Shown: in pieces, positions 20,740 to 31,153 of the stretch
How positions within the stretch are numbered: the stretch's first letter is position 1
Layout of the letters: every line of letters starts with the position of its first letter
Source: Prorocentrum cordatum
Lineage: Eukaryota; Sar; Dinophyceae; Prorocentrales; Prorocentraceae
DNA: 64,000 bases
Assembly: GCA_963575745.1 (NCBI GenBank)
Contig: CAUYUJ010003025.1
Coordinates: forward strand, 429,207 to 493,206
Direction of reading: 5' to 3'
Position numbers and translations under genes: made by a program
The notes under the pieces: generated by a model
Told to the model about the DNA's origin: nothing
Databases searched by the model: none
The model's input: only the letters and a program-made list of their open reading frames with translations

Positions 20740-21058
20740 GGTGTCGACCCGGTCAATGCACCCCTTCCGCACCACCATCCTCTTGCCCTTCCTGCTCCTT
20801 TGCCTTGCGTGCGCTGTCCGATGTACTGACTGCTTCTCTCCCGCAGCTACAACTTTGGCTCTAGGGAAACGGAAAAGGAGCGAGCCTGCGGCGCGCGCGC
20901 GTGCGTCGGCCGGCGTGCCGGCCTCCTCCCTTCAATGTTACCCTAGTGTATGCTTGTCTGCATGATCCCTTCTTGTCCATGTCATCGGCGGAGCCCACTG
21001 ACCATCATATATTATGGGAGCATATTGCACGGATTTTGAATATCCAGGCAAAAGATTG
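20740..21058 (+). repeat. 5' terminal (LTR-like) repeat of element B, copy b
   Basis: Pairs with copy c at 58,845-59,167. Strong similarity begins at GTCAATGCACCCC and ends at CCAGGCAAAAGA(T/C)TG. The last 78 bases encode the start of gag. TGG immediately follows the end of similarity (21,057-21,059), as expected if a primer-binding site for a tRNA CCA end starts there, but no tRNA match was tested. Confidence 0.7.
20821..20846 (+). promoter_or_regulatory. Putative 3' splice site (trans-splice acceptor) in terminal repeat b
   Basis: Branch-like TACTGAC, a pyrimidine-rich stretch TGCTTCTCTCCCG and CAG at 20,844-20,846, 133 bp before the gag ATG at 20,979. The same arrangement is in copy c, with CAG at 58,952-58,954; copy a has CAG at 867-869. 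Dinoflagellate mRNAs receive a 22-nt spliced leader at such acceptors. The assignment rests on consensus only. Confidence 0.4.
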
Positions 21059-22200
21059 GCGATCAACCGAAACGACGGCGCAGCCGTTAGCTTCGCAGAG
21101 CATGCGAACACAAGAAGGAGCGCTCGGACGAACAGAAGACCAATACTCTTCCGAGCGTAGCGAAAGTGTAGACGCCTCTATGAGGCGACCAAATTCTCTC
21201 AACCTTCTCAGAGAGCAAGCATCAGAGACTGCGTTTGACTTGACAGAAGGGGGCTCTTCGGTTGACTCCGCGACACGGCCCAGATCACAAACCTCGGGCG
21301 GAAGGTATGGCGCAGCCAAAACTTCCGCCGAGTGACCATCAGGGTTGGTGTCAGTACATCTGGGTTTTCAGCCATCGATCGACCTAGATCTTGAGATGGA
21401 GACTTTGTTGGATCACGTCCCTGTAGAAATGTCGGGCGTCGAGAGTATCGGTGCAGAACGCGCAGCGCAGTTCGCGTTGCGTGGGCAGAGCGAGGATGTG
21501 AGCGACTTGCGATCGGAAGAGGGCAGTTCTCATTTGATTGAAAAGAACGAAGTATAAGCTCGATTCCACGCCCCGCCTGGACCATCGTATCATCTCGATC
21601 CTGTTCCCGATGGGTGCGTCGAGCTTGCCTCAGGCGCAGCTCCGTTAGCGAGCGCGACAGTTGACCATGTGACGGTTGAGGCAATTCAGAAGGCAACTCT
21701 TGATTCGGATGGCGATCTCGAAGACGGAGGAAGCCCAGGCCGAGGTGGGTGCTCGCCTGCGCAGCCAATGTCGAGCTCCCCCCGATATCACACGCGCAAT
21801 GAGAAATGAGAATCTACAGGCATGACTCCCCAACCAATGACAAAGAAACCGAGGGGTGAGAACGACGACTTAAGCTCTTCACCTTTATTGCTTGGTTCCC
21901 ACAGACCAGACTTCTCGTTGTCGAGGACTAACAGGGACAGAGTACCAGCATTCGCCGAGCTAGTAGTGCAGGACGAAAGAGACGATGTAGCACATAATCG
22001 GGACGTCGATTTCATCAATAGGGGTGTGAGGACAAGAGAACAACACACGCCTACCTCCAGCAGTGAACGGGGATGCTCCAGTAAGGCCCCCAGGGCCGGA
22101 CGTTCCAGTTCCAGGGGATTCGGCGCTTTTGGATCACCGCGGTTGTCATCGGATAGAACCACCAACAGCTTCTCGTCACGGGGGAGTTGCTGGAACGCTG
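20979..22200 (+). pseudogene. gag: Element B gag, N-terminal region
   Basis: Starts MSSAEP inside the terminal repeat. This ATG is chosen because the same start is conserved in copy a. The frame stays constant to about 22,200 but is cut by stops at 21,333-21,335, 21,555-21,557 and 21,807-21,809. The sequence is hydrophilic and Ser/Arg/Glu-rich (RTEDQYSSERSES, RSSSRGFGAFGSPR). The hairpin at 21,075-21,087 codes TAQPL. No domain is recognised. Coding appears to move to another frame near 22,200 (CSECSNVCPEC). Confidence 0.5.
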
Positions 22201-23068
22201 GGCCCATGTGCCGACTCCGGCGGAGAATCGACGCCCGGGGAAGGCGCGCAAGCCGGGGGGTCCATGTCGGAGGCCAGTGTGTTCAGAATGTTCGAATGTT
22301 TGCCCTGAGTGTAGTCCAGCATGGCTTAGTGGGGAATGCAGTGCGAAGGGAGAGCACAATTGCCATCGTGTCGCCATTCTAGAGCGGGCGGAAAAATTGA
22401 CAGGATCGAGAACAATTAAGGCCGGGAGTGCACATATTCAGCAGTTCATTCTTTAGGCACAGGTAGATAAGATGGCTGCTGAAGAGGCTAAACGCATGCT
22501 CGCAGTTTCTGAGGCAGAGGCAGGCAATGACACAATAAGTGGAATATGAGAAAACTGCCATTGCGGAAAATGCGCAGAAACGGATACAGCATGCTGAGGC
22601 CAGTGCAGCAGGAGTTGCAGACGAAGACTAGCGGTGCCTTGCCAAAGAGGAGAATGAAAGATTGAGAATTCAGAGTATAGCCGAACAACTGGTGTTAGAA
22701 TTTCAGCTGAAGGCTGAGAGGGGGAATGCTGAAGATAGAAAAATGGCCGATGAAGCCAGGAGGGAATGAGAGAAAGGAGCCACAAGCAGCGCGAGAAAAT
22801 CAAGAGCCCCGCAATCAAATCGGAAGCCCTGCGAGCCCTTCGAGAACAAGAACATCAGGCCCAGGTAATCAGAGACGAAGACCAAAAGAGGATGGCCGTC
22901 GCCTGGGATCGTCTGAAAGGGCACGCAGATGAACAGATAAGAGACAATGTTCTTGCCACTCGGGCCGCGAGTGAGGAACATAGGAGGGCGAGGTCTGACC
23001 TGGAGCAATACCGGATGGACGACGAATCACGGGATAAGGTTCGGTTAACCGGGCAACCCGTGACATAA
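22187..23068 (+). pseudogene. gag: Element B gag, Cys-rich knuckle and coiled-coil region
   Basis: The first part has CSECSNVCPECS, two C-x2-C pairs that could bind zinc. From about 22,470 the sequence is almost all Glu, Ala, Lys, Arg and Gln with heptad-like hydrophobics (EAKRMLAVSEAEAGND, NAQKRIQHAEASAAG, REQEHQAQVIRDEDQKR), strongly suggesting a long coiled coil for oligomerisation. A short detour into another frame (22,540-22,770, with TAG and TGA) is needed to keep it continuous. It ends with a hairpin-like LTGQPVT just before TAA. Confidence 0.5.
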
Positions 23069-23091
23069 TCTCCGGCAAGAGTAGGGCGCGC

Positions 23092-24076
23092 GACTACGGC
23101 TTCGCCGGCAGAAGTGGGCCCCGAGGAAAAAAGTCGGACCAGCACCGGCGCAGCCGGCGTATGTTGAGCCGCCCCCCCATCCGATCGTTGCTCGCCCCTT
23201 CTCGGGGGCTTGGCACCACGCGAGCTCAAACACGAACAGGCAATCCGAGTCAGATCTGTTACCTTTGTACCGAAACTTCATTCGAGGCACGCAAGGGGTG
23301 CGTGAAGCGCGCGCGTAGGGATCATCTGGATATGGGTACCAAGCGGCGTAATGAGTGCGCTTGGAAGAAAGAGTTTTGGACAACAGGATGATCGCGAGAA
23401 AAGGGAAGAACCTCGAGGCCTGCCCGATACTCAGCGGGCCAACAACGATCCCGATGAAAAGGCACCGAGACACTCGGCCATGCCTAGGGATGGTGGGCCC
23501 GAATGCCAGACAAGCAATATTGCTGATATTATGGGCATGCCAGTATTCAAATCAGAAAAGTCGGATCTTGGTAAGATGCCATTGCTGACCGCTCCGTCTA
23601 TACCAACGCTTTCTCCTGCAAAATCACACTTCACTCCTGGGCCGGCGGTCGAGGAGTCTCTTGGAGCGAGCGAAGAATCGATAAGGGCGTGTGCCCAAGG
23701 AACGAATTCTGGGAATGTCCCTTTCAATGCCAAGATATCAGAGCCCCCTGACAGCCTCGACTTGCCCGGGCACCTTCCCTGCACCATCGGCCCAGCCGTG
23801 ACGGGTGAAGGAGGTGGAAACCCGGGAGGGCGCGCCGACGATCAGAGAGATGATCAGAGTACAGCCCCCAGCCCCGGCGTGATCGCTGCGATGCAGTTTG
23901 ACGAAACGGGTGAGCCCAAGCCACCCAAAGGCCTTCCAGGGGGACCTGGTGGCGACGGTGATCCACGCGGAGACGGCGGCGGGGGGCCGAATGGCCACGA
24001 TGGCCCATCCTGGCGGCCGTCCAACGCCGATCGAATGGCTGTGAATTTGAGGGGCTTTGAAACAACAAAGAATTAA
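23092..24076 (+). pseudogene. gag: Element B gag, Pro/Gly-rich linker
   Basis: Opens with the hairpin 23,145-23,157 coding PAQPA. A possible zinc-binding block, ICYLCTETSF then CVKRARRDHLDMGTKRRNEC, lies at about 23,255-23,370 in a second frame. From 23,351 one open frame of 241 codons runs to TAA at 24,074-24,076; it is hydrophilic and ends in a Gly/Pro/Asp-rich tail (GGPGGDGDPRGDGG). It looks like a disordered spacer before the gag core. Function unknown. Confidence 0.4.
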
Positions 24077-24192
24077 ACTTGCTTGACATACCGAGCGCCC
24101 AGACACTCCGATAATGGAAGCAACATGGTGTAAGAGCGGTAGCTGGATCATGGCATGATGTTCATGCGGCACAGACATGAGTCACTGAAGCC

Positions 24193-25112
24193 ATGGAACC
24201 CGATGTGCCGAAGGAAAACCTTAGAGACTCCGGGGCATTGATGCGCCTTGATATGATGATCGCTACGAATCAGCTTGAGAAATTTGCAAAGATGAAGCGT
24301 AACCGACGTCTGCCAGTACAGCATACTCATTTCCTTTCACAAACATATCGCATGGAGCGTTCGTGCCAGATAGGGGGACGTCTCCTCGCGGGCCGAGAAA
24401 TGATGCGAGCGATATGCGTTTGGTGTTCTGTCAGGTCGGAGAGCGGACAACACTGGATATGCCGTGACCCCTTCAAACTCACCGCTGATCGACGTAAGCC
24501 CAATCAGGACTTGTACCATTTCTATAGTGAATGGATGGAGCAGTACCAAAAGAATTGCACGGTGCCAGGGAACCGTCGGGTGAAATGAAGGCTTCAATGT
24601 ATGCGCATTTCTACGAACATATTAGACTGGTTCCGAGGCTTGAGTACGCCATGCAATGGTATGAATTGTCGACAGATCCTCCGGGCACGGGAATGCGCAC
24701 TTATCAATGGCTTTTGCTTCAGGTAGAATCTTTCATGATGCGGGGCAGAGAACAGTGGGCAATCTCTGAACATGAACCGACCCTCAAATCCAGAAGTAGA
24801 CGGGCCCGCCTGACAGGTGGGGCGAACGAGGGTGGCGGGGGCGGACGAAGAGCCTCTGCCATGGCGGCGACAGCCCATCGGTTAGAATTGCCCACGGACA
24901 AGACGGCGAGCGGACGAACTAAAGGCGAGACGACTTGCAAATTTGTAAAGCAAGGAAAAAATGCTTCGGAGCAGGGCAAGGCTGCCCCTATAATCACAAG
25001 AAACCCAAGACACCGGCCGCGCCGGCACAGCCGGGAGCGGGCGGTGATCATAGAGCCGCCGGCGGAAAGGATGATCGCAGAGGCAGGAGCGAGGTCTGGA
25101 AGCTGGAAGTAA
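24193..25112 (+). pseudogene. gag: Element B gag core with CCCH zinc finger
   Basis: Begins DSGALMRLDMMIATNQLEKFAKMK, closely matching the gag block (ALMRLLMMIAYNQLEKF) that I recall from dinoflagellate copia elements. After a frame change near 24,530 it continues with a helical region (MYAHFYEHIRLVPRLEYAMQ, PGTGMRTYQWLLLQVESF), the expected capsid-like portion. At about 24,930-25,005, after another shift, comes CKARKKCFGAGQGCPYNH, a CCCH-type finger likely to bind RNA, then APAQPG coded by a hairpin at 25,022-25,034. It would package element RNA. Confidence 0.6.
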
Positions 25113-25233
25113 AGGCCCCAGAGGGAAGGACCGGCCTCGCTCCTCGACTCCACCGAACAAATTCGGCAACTCGAATGCGGCACAGTCGCGGGCGAGGAGT
25201 CAGTCGGAGGCCTCGCGAGAACGCCAGAGTAAG

Positions 25234-25614
25234 ATGGCGTGCCGCGCATGGTCGCGAGACCCTCGCAACTGCAAGGGCCCTCAGAGCGGGTGCTATAAGC
25301 GGCGCAGAGGTCTACCTGAGGCTGAGAAAGTCAAACGTGACAAATACGAAGAAGCACAGCTCAAGGCTGGCGAGTCCTTAGGCTACCAGAGAACCTCAAG
25401 GCAAGCTGATTCTGCTGCTGCGAATGCTGGCGACGCTACGCCAGGCGAGACCCCGAGAAGTCGGGAATCGAGTGAAGGCCATGGAAAGAACAAAGGGAAC
25501 GGCAGAGGAAAAGGGGCAGATAAGCCATGTAGGGTGTTCACCGAGACAGGAGCGCGCTCACGAGGCAAAGACTGTTGGTTCGCGAAGAGCACGCTACACC
25601 ATCCGCGACGATGA
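25234..25614 (+). pseudogene. gag: Element B gag, second and third CCCH-like fingers
   Basis: Open segment with ACRAWSRDPRNCKGPQSGC, resembling a second CCCH finger, a Lys/Glu-rich helix (KVKRDKYEEAQLKAGES), then a Lys/Gly tract and CRVFTETGARSRGKDCWF at about 25,530-25,590. Compared with the usual pattern the third finger has lost one Cys (Arg instead) and its His (Lys instead), so it is probably non-functional. Gag stops at 25,612-25,614, about 150 bp before element D is inserted. Confidence 0.5.
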
Positions 25615-25766
25615 CCAGGCACTGGCGTACTGTGGGCCAGTGCCAAGATGATCGTCACATCTTTCTCTCTTGTCTTGCTGATGCTTCTTCGCCCCATGAC
25701 AATTCGGTCGCGACGTTCCCACCGGCCAGGCCGATAAGGGAAGGGCAAGCATAGGCTCCATGGCGC

Positions 25767-25903
25767 TATCCCTAACAGCAGTAACGCACTACCGAAAAGG
25801 ATGATGACTCAGATGGGGAAGAGGAGGGATTTGGCCGATGCGTGTGCGCACGCTGCCGCGCGCTCCACCTTCCGCCACGCGCTAGCGGGCTCTGCCGCCG
25901 CCC
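25767..25903 (-). repeat. Split direct repeat B2 of element D
   Basis: Matches B1 at 26,110-26,246. Both begin CTATCCCTAACAGCAGTAAC and end CTCTGCCGCC, with a few substitutions. It forms the outer right end of the element on the - strand. Confidence 0.9.
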
Positions 25904-25974
25904 GAGCAGATGTCGGGCTCGCGGCAGAGCCCAAACACAGGGCAGGGAGGACCCCTTTGGGTCCCAGGGTGGGC

Positions 25975-26109
25975 CAGCTTGACCCAGAAAGCTCGAGCGG
26001 GGACGAGCAAAGAGGAGGGGAAAGCGAAGAGGAAGGAAAAGGACAGGGGAAAACAAGCCCCCGCATTCCTGGGGTCAGGGAGAGCCTAGCGTTTAATCAG
26101 ACAACAAAG
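25975..26109 (-). repeat. Split direct repeat A2 of element D
   Basis: Matches A1 at 40,240-40,372. Both contain CTTGACC, GAGCGGGGACGAGCAAAGAG and ACAAGCCCCCGCATTCCTGG. It abuts B1, so the A2-B1 boundary corresponds to the joined ends of the circular intermediate. Confidence 0.9.
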
Positions 26110-26246
26110 CTATCCCTAACAGCAGTAACGCACTACCGAAAAGGATGATGATTCAGATGGGGACGGGGAGGGATTTGGCCGATGCGTGTGCGCACGCTGC
26201 CGCACGCTCCACCTTCCGCCACGCGCTAGCGGGCTCTGCCGCCACT
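26110..26246 (-). repeat. Split direct repeat B1 of element D
   Basis: Near-identical to B2 and directly adjacent to A2. It lies between the recombinase ORF and the terminal block. Confidence 0.9.
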
Positions 26247-26790
26247 TCTTGGGCGCGCCTGGCAGCGGTCGTTGCCGGCGCACCCCTGCTGTGGTCCGGG
26301 GCGCGGGCAGCCGGCACGGCAGGCCGCCGGCGCGCCCGGGTTCTTCGTGCGCCGATGCCTACGCGGCGCCAGCGCGAGGCGCGGCCAGGCGGCGTGCACT
26401 GCGCGCGCCGCCGGCTGCGCCCAAGCGTGCACCGCCGCCCCCATCACGACGGCACTGCAGCTGCGAATTCAGCGCCAAGCTGGCCGTGGGGAGACCCACG
26501 GGCCTGGCCACTCAGGGGCCCCAGCGCGGCCCAGCTGCCCAACGGGCGCCCGGCCGCCACCGCCAGCGCCCCGCAGCCCGCAGGCGCACCGCTGCCCGCG
26601 GGCGCCTGAAACGCCACGCACGGCGCCATGCGCCGGCGTGGCCCCGCGCGCCGGGCCGAGGCCGGCGGCGGAGCACCTCGCCACCTCGCTCGCTCGCCAG
26701 GCCTTGGGCCGGCGGCGCCACTGCACATTCGTCTTGCGGCCCCTCGCCATCTCACTCGCTCGCCAGGCCTTCGGCCGGCGGCGCCACTGC
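26247..26790. other. Non-coding 3' region of element D
   Basis: Very GC-rich (CGCGCC, GCGGCGC words). The segment GGCCTTCGGCCGGCGGCGCC at 26,766-26,785 is a near repeat of one at about 26,700-26,720. Long reading frames on both strands reflect the lack of AT-rich stops and show no motif. Confidence 0.5.
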
Positions 26791-28795
26791 TCAGCCGCGG
26801 TGCGGCTTGGCGGCCACCTCACGCGTGACCTCGCCCCCGCGCTGGAAGCCCTGGTTCTTGTTGAGGTAGCGGGTGCCGTTGTAGTGCACCGGCCCCTGGA
26901 CCCCCGCGTCGCAGTAGATCACCTTGGGCTTCTTGGGCATCCTCCTGTTGTCCTCCATCATCTCCTTCGGCGTCCCGCTCGAGCCCTGGGGCCGGCGGCC
27001 CTGCCTCGAACTGCACCCGCAGTGCCAGGTCATCGCCAACGCCGTAGCCAGCACCACCACCAGTGAGACGATGAGCTTCACCATGATCTCCAGGGGGGTC
27101 GCGATGGTGATGTCCTCCCCGTCCGCCGCCAGGCGCACGCTGACGTGCTTCTTGTCCTCCTCCACCACCGCCAGCTCCTGGCTGGCCGCCGTCGCCTGCC
27201 CCAGCGTGGCCGCTGCCGCCGCTGCGGCTCCGAGAGCCGACAAGCCTCTGGGGGAAGCTCGCCTGACGCCGTCGCCAGCGGCTCCCTCCTGAGGCTTCGC
27301 TGCCAGCGTCGTCAGCTCTGAGTGGTCGTTGGCCATGCGCCTCGCTACGTCGCGCCGTGGCTCGTGCGACTCCCAGAGGTAGGCGTGGAACGAGTCCGAC
27401 GCCCATCTCCCGTACCTCTGAACCTTGGAGAGGTCGTCCGTGACGCGGTACATCGCCGTGGCCCCGCCAATCCTCAGGGAGTGGGAGCCGATCTCCTCTC
27501 GCCTGAGGCCTGCCGCCAGGCCCGCCAACGCGAGGAGGTGCTGCGCCTCCTCGCGCTTCACGGGAGCGCCCGAGGCCCACCAGAAGAGGGGCAGTCGCGC
27601 CTCCGCGCCGTGGTCGAAGCGCTGCGGGCGCTGCGCCTGCATGGCCGCCAGGGCCTCGACGGGGCACAGCGCCGAGCGGGTGGCGTACTGGTTGCGCACC
27701 GCCCCCACATTGTACTGGTCCGTCTTCGAGCCCTTCATGTGCAGCGCGCACTCGTCGGCCTGGGCGAACTGGCTGGTGCGCCCCCCCTCGAGCTTCGCCT
27801 CGATGTCCTCGCCGTGGGCCACCCTGTCGACGGACCACGACCTCCCCGCCACCACCAGGTACTCCGACGCCCTCAACAGGAAGAAGAAGGCGAGGAGCAC
27901 CGCGGCATACAGCGTGGCGGCGTCGGCCTGCGACAACCCCGCATCTGCATGGATGTGCTGCTTGAGCCACAGCAACATCCGCGGGGTGACCGGCCTCTTC
28001 CGCCTGCTGCTGGGCCCCTGGGGCCTTTTCAGGCCGGCCAGGGTTGTCCAGAGCCGCCCCCGGTGAAGCAGCGGGTCGCCGTGCCCGACCATCAGGTGGG
28101 CGTGCCTGATGGCGAACAGCTTCTGCTTCACCGTCCCTTCGGTCCGCGACAGCGCCGCCGCCAAGATGACCACGAAGTCGATCAAGGCGTCCTCGTCGCT
28201 GGTCCGCTCGGCGCGGCCCCGGCCCTGGAGCCACGGGCCCAGCCCCCAGGGCGGCGCGGCATGCAGTCCACAGCCGCCAGCCGCCCTCGTACCCGCTGCG
28301 GGTGCCCTCGCTCAGCTTCTGCAGCATCACCTCCGTCCGCTGGTCGCAGAGCCACTCGCCGTAGCGCTCCCCGCCCACCATTGGGTGGGCAGGTGGCGCC
28401 GGCAGGCTCTCGCGCGCCCGCCCCAGGGCCAGCGGCTGGACCAGATCCAGCGTCGCCGCGGTCCGCTCTTTGCGGGCTAGCCGCGAGCGTGCACCCCGAG
28501 GGGTGCGAGGGCTGGTCAGGCCCGCATCCAACCGGACCTCGTCGGCGGAGGGCGGGGCGGTTGGGCCGAGGATCGTGTCTTCGTTGATCTGCTTGAACCT
28601 GATCCTCTGGCTCCTGTGGCGCTTCTTGTGGATCTCCGTGGAGAGGGCACCTCCGGCTGCCTCCCTGTCCTGGCGCAGGACCTCTGCCGCTGGGCTGTCT
28701 GGGGCGATGGCCCAGGCCCGGAACCGTCGCTGCGTGGCCTCCCAGGCTGCCCGCTCCTCCGGGTCGTGGCAGACCCCGACCTTCTCGGCGTCCAC
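26791..28795 (-). pseudogene. Tyrosine recombinase of element D
   Basis: The N-terminal part (28,795 to about 28,250) and the catalytic part (28,185 to 26,791) are in different frames; a one-base change in the G5 run at 28,243-28,247 separates them. The catalytic frame has KLFAIRHAHLMVG (core-binding domain), Arg105 in LLRASEYL, Lys in KGSKTDQ, His235 and Arg238 in HSLRIGG, Trp261 in GRW and the nucleophile Tyr269 in FHAYLWESH (counted from 28,185). All catalytic residues of the R-K-H-R-W/H-Y set are present. It would integrate circular cDNA. The C-terminus adds a hydrophobic stretch (IVSLVVVLATALAM), a possible membrane segment, then a basic tail. Confidence 0.8.
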
Positions 28796-28827
28796 GTCCA
28801 GGGCCAGCTCGATGCCGGTCTGGCCGG

Positions 28828-30123
28828 TCAGAGGAAGGCAGGCTTTCGGTGCGGCGGGCGCGCGAAGAGCCCGGCGCCGCAGGGCTGCCTCGGCCAGCGG
28901 CCCCGTCTCGCCCAGGATCCGCAGGAGCTTGTCCTGGGCGTCCCTAGCGATGGCGCCCCGGGCAGCGGGGTCTCCAGGCGGTGCCAGCCCGCCCTCGCGA
29001 GCTCGCTGTGTACCTTCTTCACCTCCTCTCTCGTCAGCCAGTCCGCCACCTCGTTGCGGTACGTGCGCACGTAGAAGGAGGTAAGCATGAAGCCGTACTC
29101 GGCGTCCAGCCTTTCAACCATGCGCAGTAGATGGCGGGCCAGTGCGTTCCTGGGCCGACGCTTCGTCAGCCATGACTCGACGTTCGCATTATCCGTCACG
29201 TAGAACACGAGCTTGTCCGCCCACAGATGTCCTCGGCATGCGGCCAGCGCCACCTGGCCAGCAGCTCCACGACTGAGATGATCCAGTCGTCCTCTGATCT
29301 CGGTCCGGTCACCGTGTCGCTGAGCTGCTCCAGCAGCGGCTTCGCCTCCGTAGCCAAGTGCGAAGGTGGGCCGGCGGCGAGATTCTCGCTCGCACGGCCC
29401 CAGTCGACGGGTCCAATCGCGCCCGGGGTCGCATCGCCTCCTGTCCAGCGGGTCCGGCGCGCCATCCCAGGCAGCGCCATCAGCTCGCGAGGGGTCAGCG
29501 CCTGGCTGAAGCCTGTTTGGAACAATGTGCTCCAGGCCTCCGGCGCGTCGAACATTACCCGGAAGAGCTCCAAGGTGCGGTCCCACTCCTCCCAGGCGGC
29601 CGCCGCAGTGTCGGGGTCGCCCTCTGCTCGCCCACGCTGAGCCCTCGGCCACATGCCCCAAGAGCTTGTCGAGGACTGGGAGCTCGGGGCGGATCGCGGG
29701 CAGCGCGGAATTCCAGTGCTGCGCGCACCCCCTCAGCTCCTGCACGAGCTTCGCGGGAATGCGTCGTGATCCGCGGGCGAGTTCCGGCAAGGCGAACAGG
29801 TACTGCGCCTTGATACATTTCTGCTCGGGGAGGCGTGTCGTCTTCTTGCTGAAGTTCATGTGTAGCCCCCGCACCTGCTGCTCTGGTGCGAACTCACCCT
29901 CCTCAGCGAGCTTGTCGGCGTTGACCGCCTGAGGTCCCCAGACACGCCGCATGGCCCGGTCGAGCTCGTCCCCCGAGAGCCAGGGGCGGAGGCCCACCAG
30001 GGGCTCGAGCACCACCCCGTCGTCCATGAGCCACTTGCTCGCGAAACTGATCTCGTCGTTGACGGAGGGCGTGGGGGGCCGATGGCGCTCGTGCTCCTTC
30101 TTCGCGGCCCAGGAGAATGCCAT
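28828..30123 (-). pseudogene. Element D reverse transcriptase C-terminal half and RNase H
   Basis: Begins after a one-base shift near 30,130. It has RT motif C as WLMDDGVVLEP (LMDD instead of YxDD), then the thumb-like GLRPWLSGDELDRAM and LVQELRG. Around 29,640 the sequence changes frame (ELFRVMFDAPEAW, GDATPGAIGPVDW, IISVVELLARW), returning near 29,210 to KLVFYVTDNANVESWL and FYVRTYRNEVADWLTREE. The GDAT, VVELLA, VTDNAN and EVADWL blocks are the four acidic positions of the DIRS RNase H. Two frame changes make it non-functional. It reads on into the recombinase ORF about 30 bp downstream. Confidence 0.75.
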
Positions 30124-30129
30124 GTATTC

Positions 30130-31153
30130 GCCCAGACTGCCCGACCTAGCCGAACACCAGCACCGAGTGGATCATCACGACCCTTCCTCCGATGCCAACG
30201 GCGTCTCCCAGCAGTGACGCCCCGAACTCGGGGACGGCAGCTGGCTCGAGGTGGCGCCACTTGAAGGCTCGCGCGACGCCCCGTTTCGCGCACAGCTGCG
30301 GCACCCCGGGATGGCGAGCCTCCCTCCGCAGCGACAGCCTGGCGAGCCCACGATGGAGCAGCTGCTTCGCCGGCGGGTGCTGCTCCTTGGGGCTGTCCAC
30401 GTCGGCGCACCTCATGTCGTGGATCGGCCGGCCCTCCGAGGAGATCGTCCTGTCGGGATTCTGCTTGGGGGCGCGGCCGGAGGGCGACTCGATGACGGCG
30501 GACGCCTCGAGTACGTCGTTGACGTCGTCCGAGGCCCAGATCACGACACCGAAGCGGGAATCTTTCCATCACTTCTCGAACATCTCCCCCGCGTGGTCCA
30601 CAGCTGAGGAGTGCGACTTGTGAACCTCGCGTGTCCTTGGGGCAACCCTTCTGGAGGGCACGCCGCCCTCCGCCATGGCCCGCAGGTAGCTCCCGTGCTC
30701 GGGGCTCAGCGCGGCCTGGAGGTCGGCGCTCAGGACGCCCTTCAGGGGGTTCCCGTGCAGCTCCTCACGGGCTGCCTTCAGGAGTTTGGCGGCCTCCTCC
30801 ACGGAGCGCGTCGCGCGCAACAGCCGATCCCCCCGCTCCACGACCTCCTTCACAAGTTCGGGCCGATATTCGGGATGTGAGGCGCACCAGGCGACATACT
30901 GGGCAGCCTCCGCCTGGCCGCGCGCGGGTGTGGCGGCCGGCGTCCCGCCCAACGGCGGGCCCCCGCAGCGGCCGTCTACGTCCGGCGGCGGCGGAGCCAG
31001 CCGGCTACCCGCAGGCCTCGCCTTCTGCGTCGGCGGTGGCCTCTGCGGTGGCTGCGTAGCGCTGGGTCGCGGGGCACGGGGCATTGCCTCGCCCTCGCTG
31101 CTGAGCTGCACGCTCCTCGTGCTCTTGGCCTGCGCCTGCAGCTTCGGGCGCAC
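30130..31153 (-). pseudogene. Element D reverse transcriptase N-terminal half
   Basis: One frame with a single TGA at 30,569-30,571. Before it lies a helical pre-RT region (YVAWCASHPEYRPELVKEVV, AMAEGGVPSRRV, HSSAVDHAGEM). After it come WKDSRFGVVIW, EGRPIHDMRCADVDSPKEQH (fingers) and motif A as AKRGVARAFKW. The family has Asp where this copy has Gly (KRD-V-x-x-AFKW), so the first catalytic Asp seems lost. It ends in MIHSVLVFG and is joined to motif C by a frame change. The overlap with the upstream acidic ORF (31,005-31,153) may reflect either a further shift or programmed frameshifting. Confidence 0.7.

Noticed and set aside
781-21058. Repeat copies a and b as the LTR pair of element A
   Set aside because: Copy b is much closer to copy c and leads straight into element B gag, while copy a follows an element B-type ORF tail; 6.6 kb of unrelated sequence separates the end of element A from copy b.
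27322-28587. Open reading frame of 421 codons on the + strand opposite the recombinase
   Set aside because: It is the complement of the well-supported recombinase coding sequence; its composition (Arg/Pro/Leu/His) and lack of motifs are typical of an antisense shadow in GC-rich DNA. Other long + strand frames between 26 and 40 kb were rejected for the same reason.
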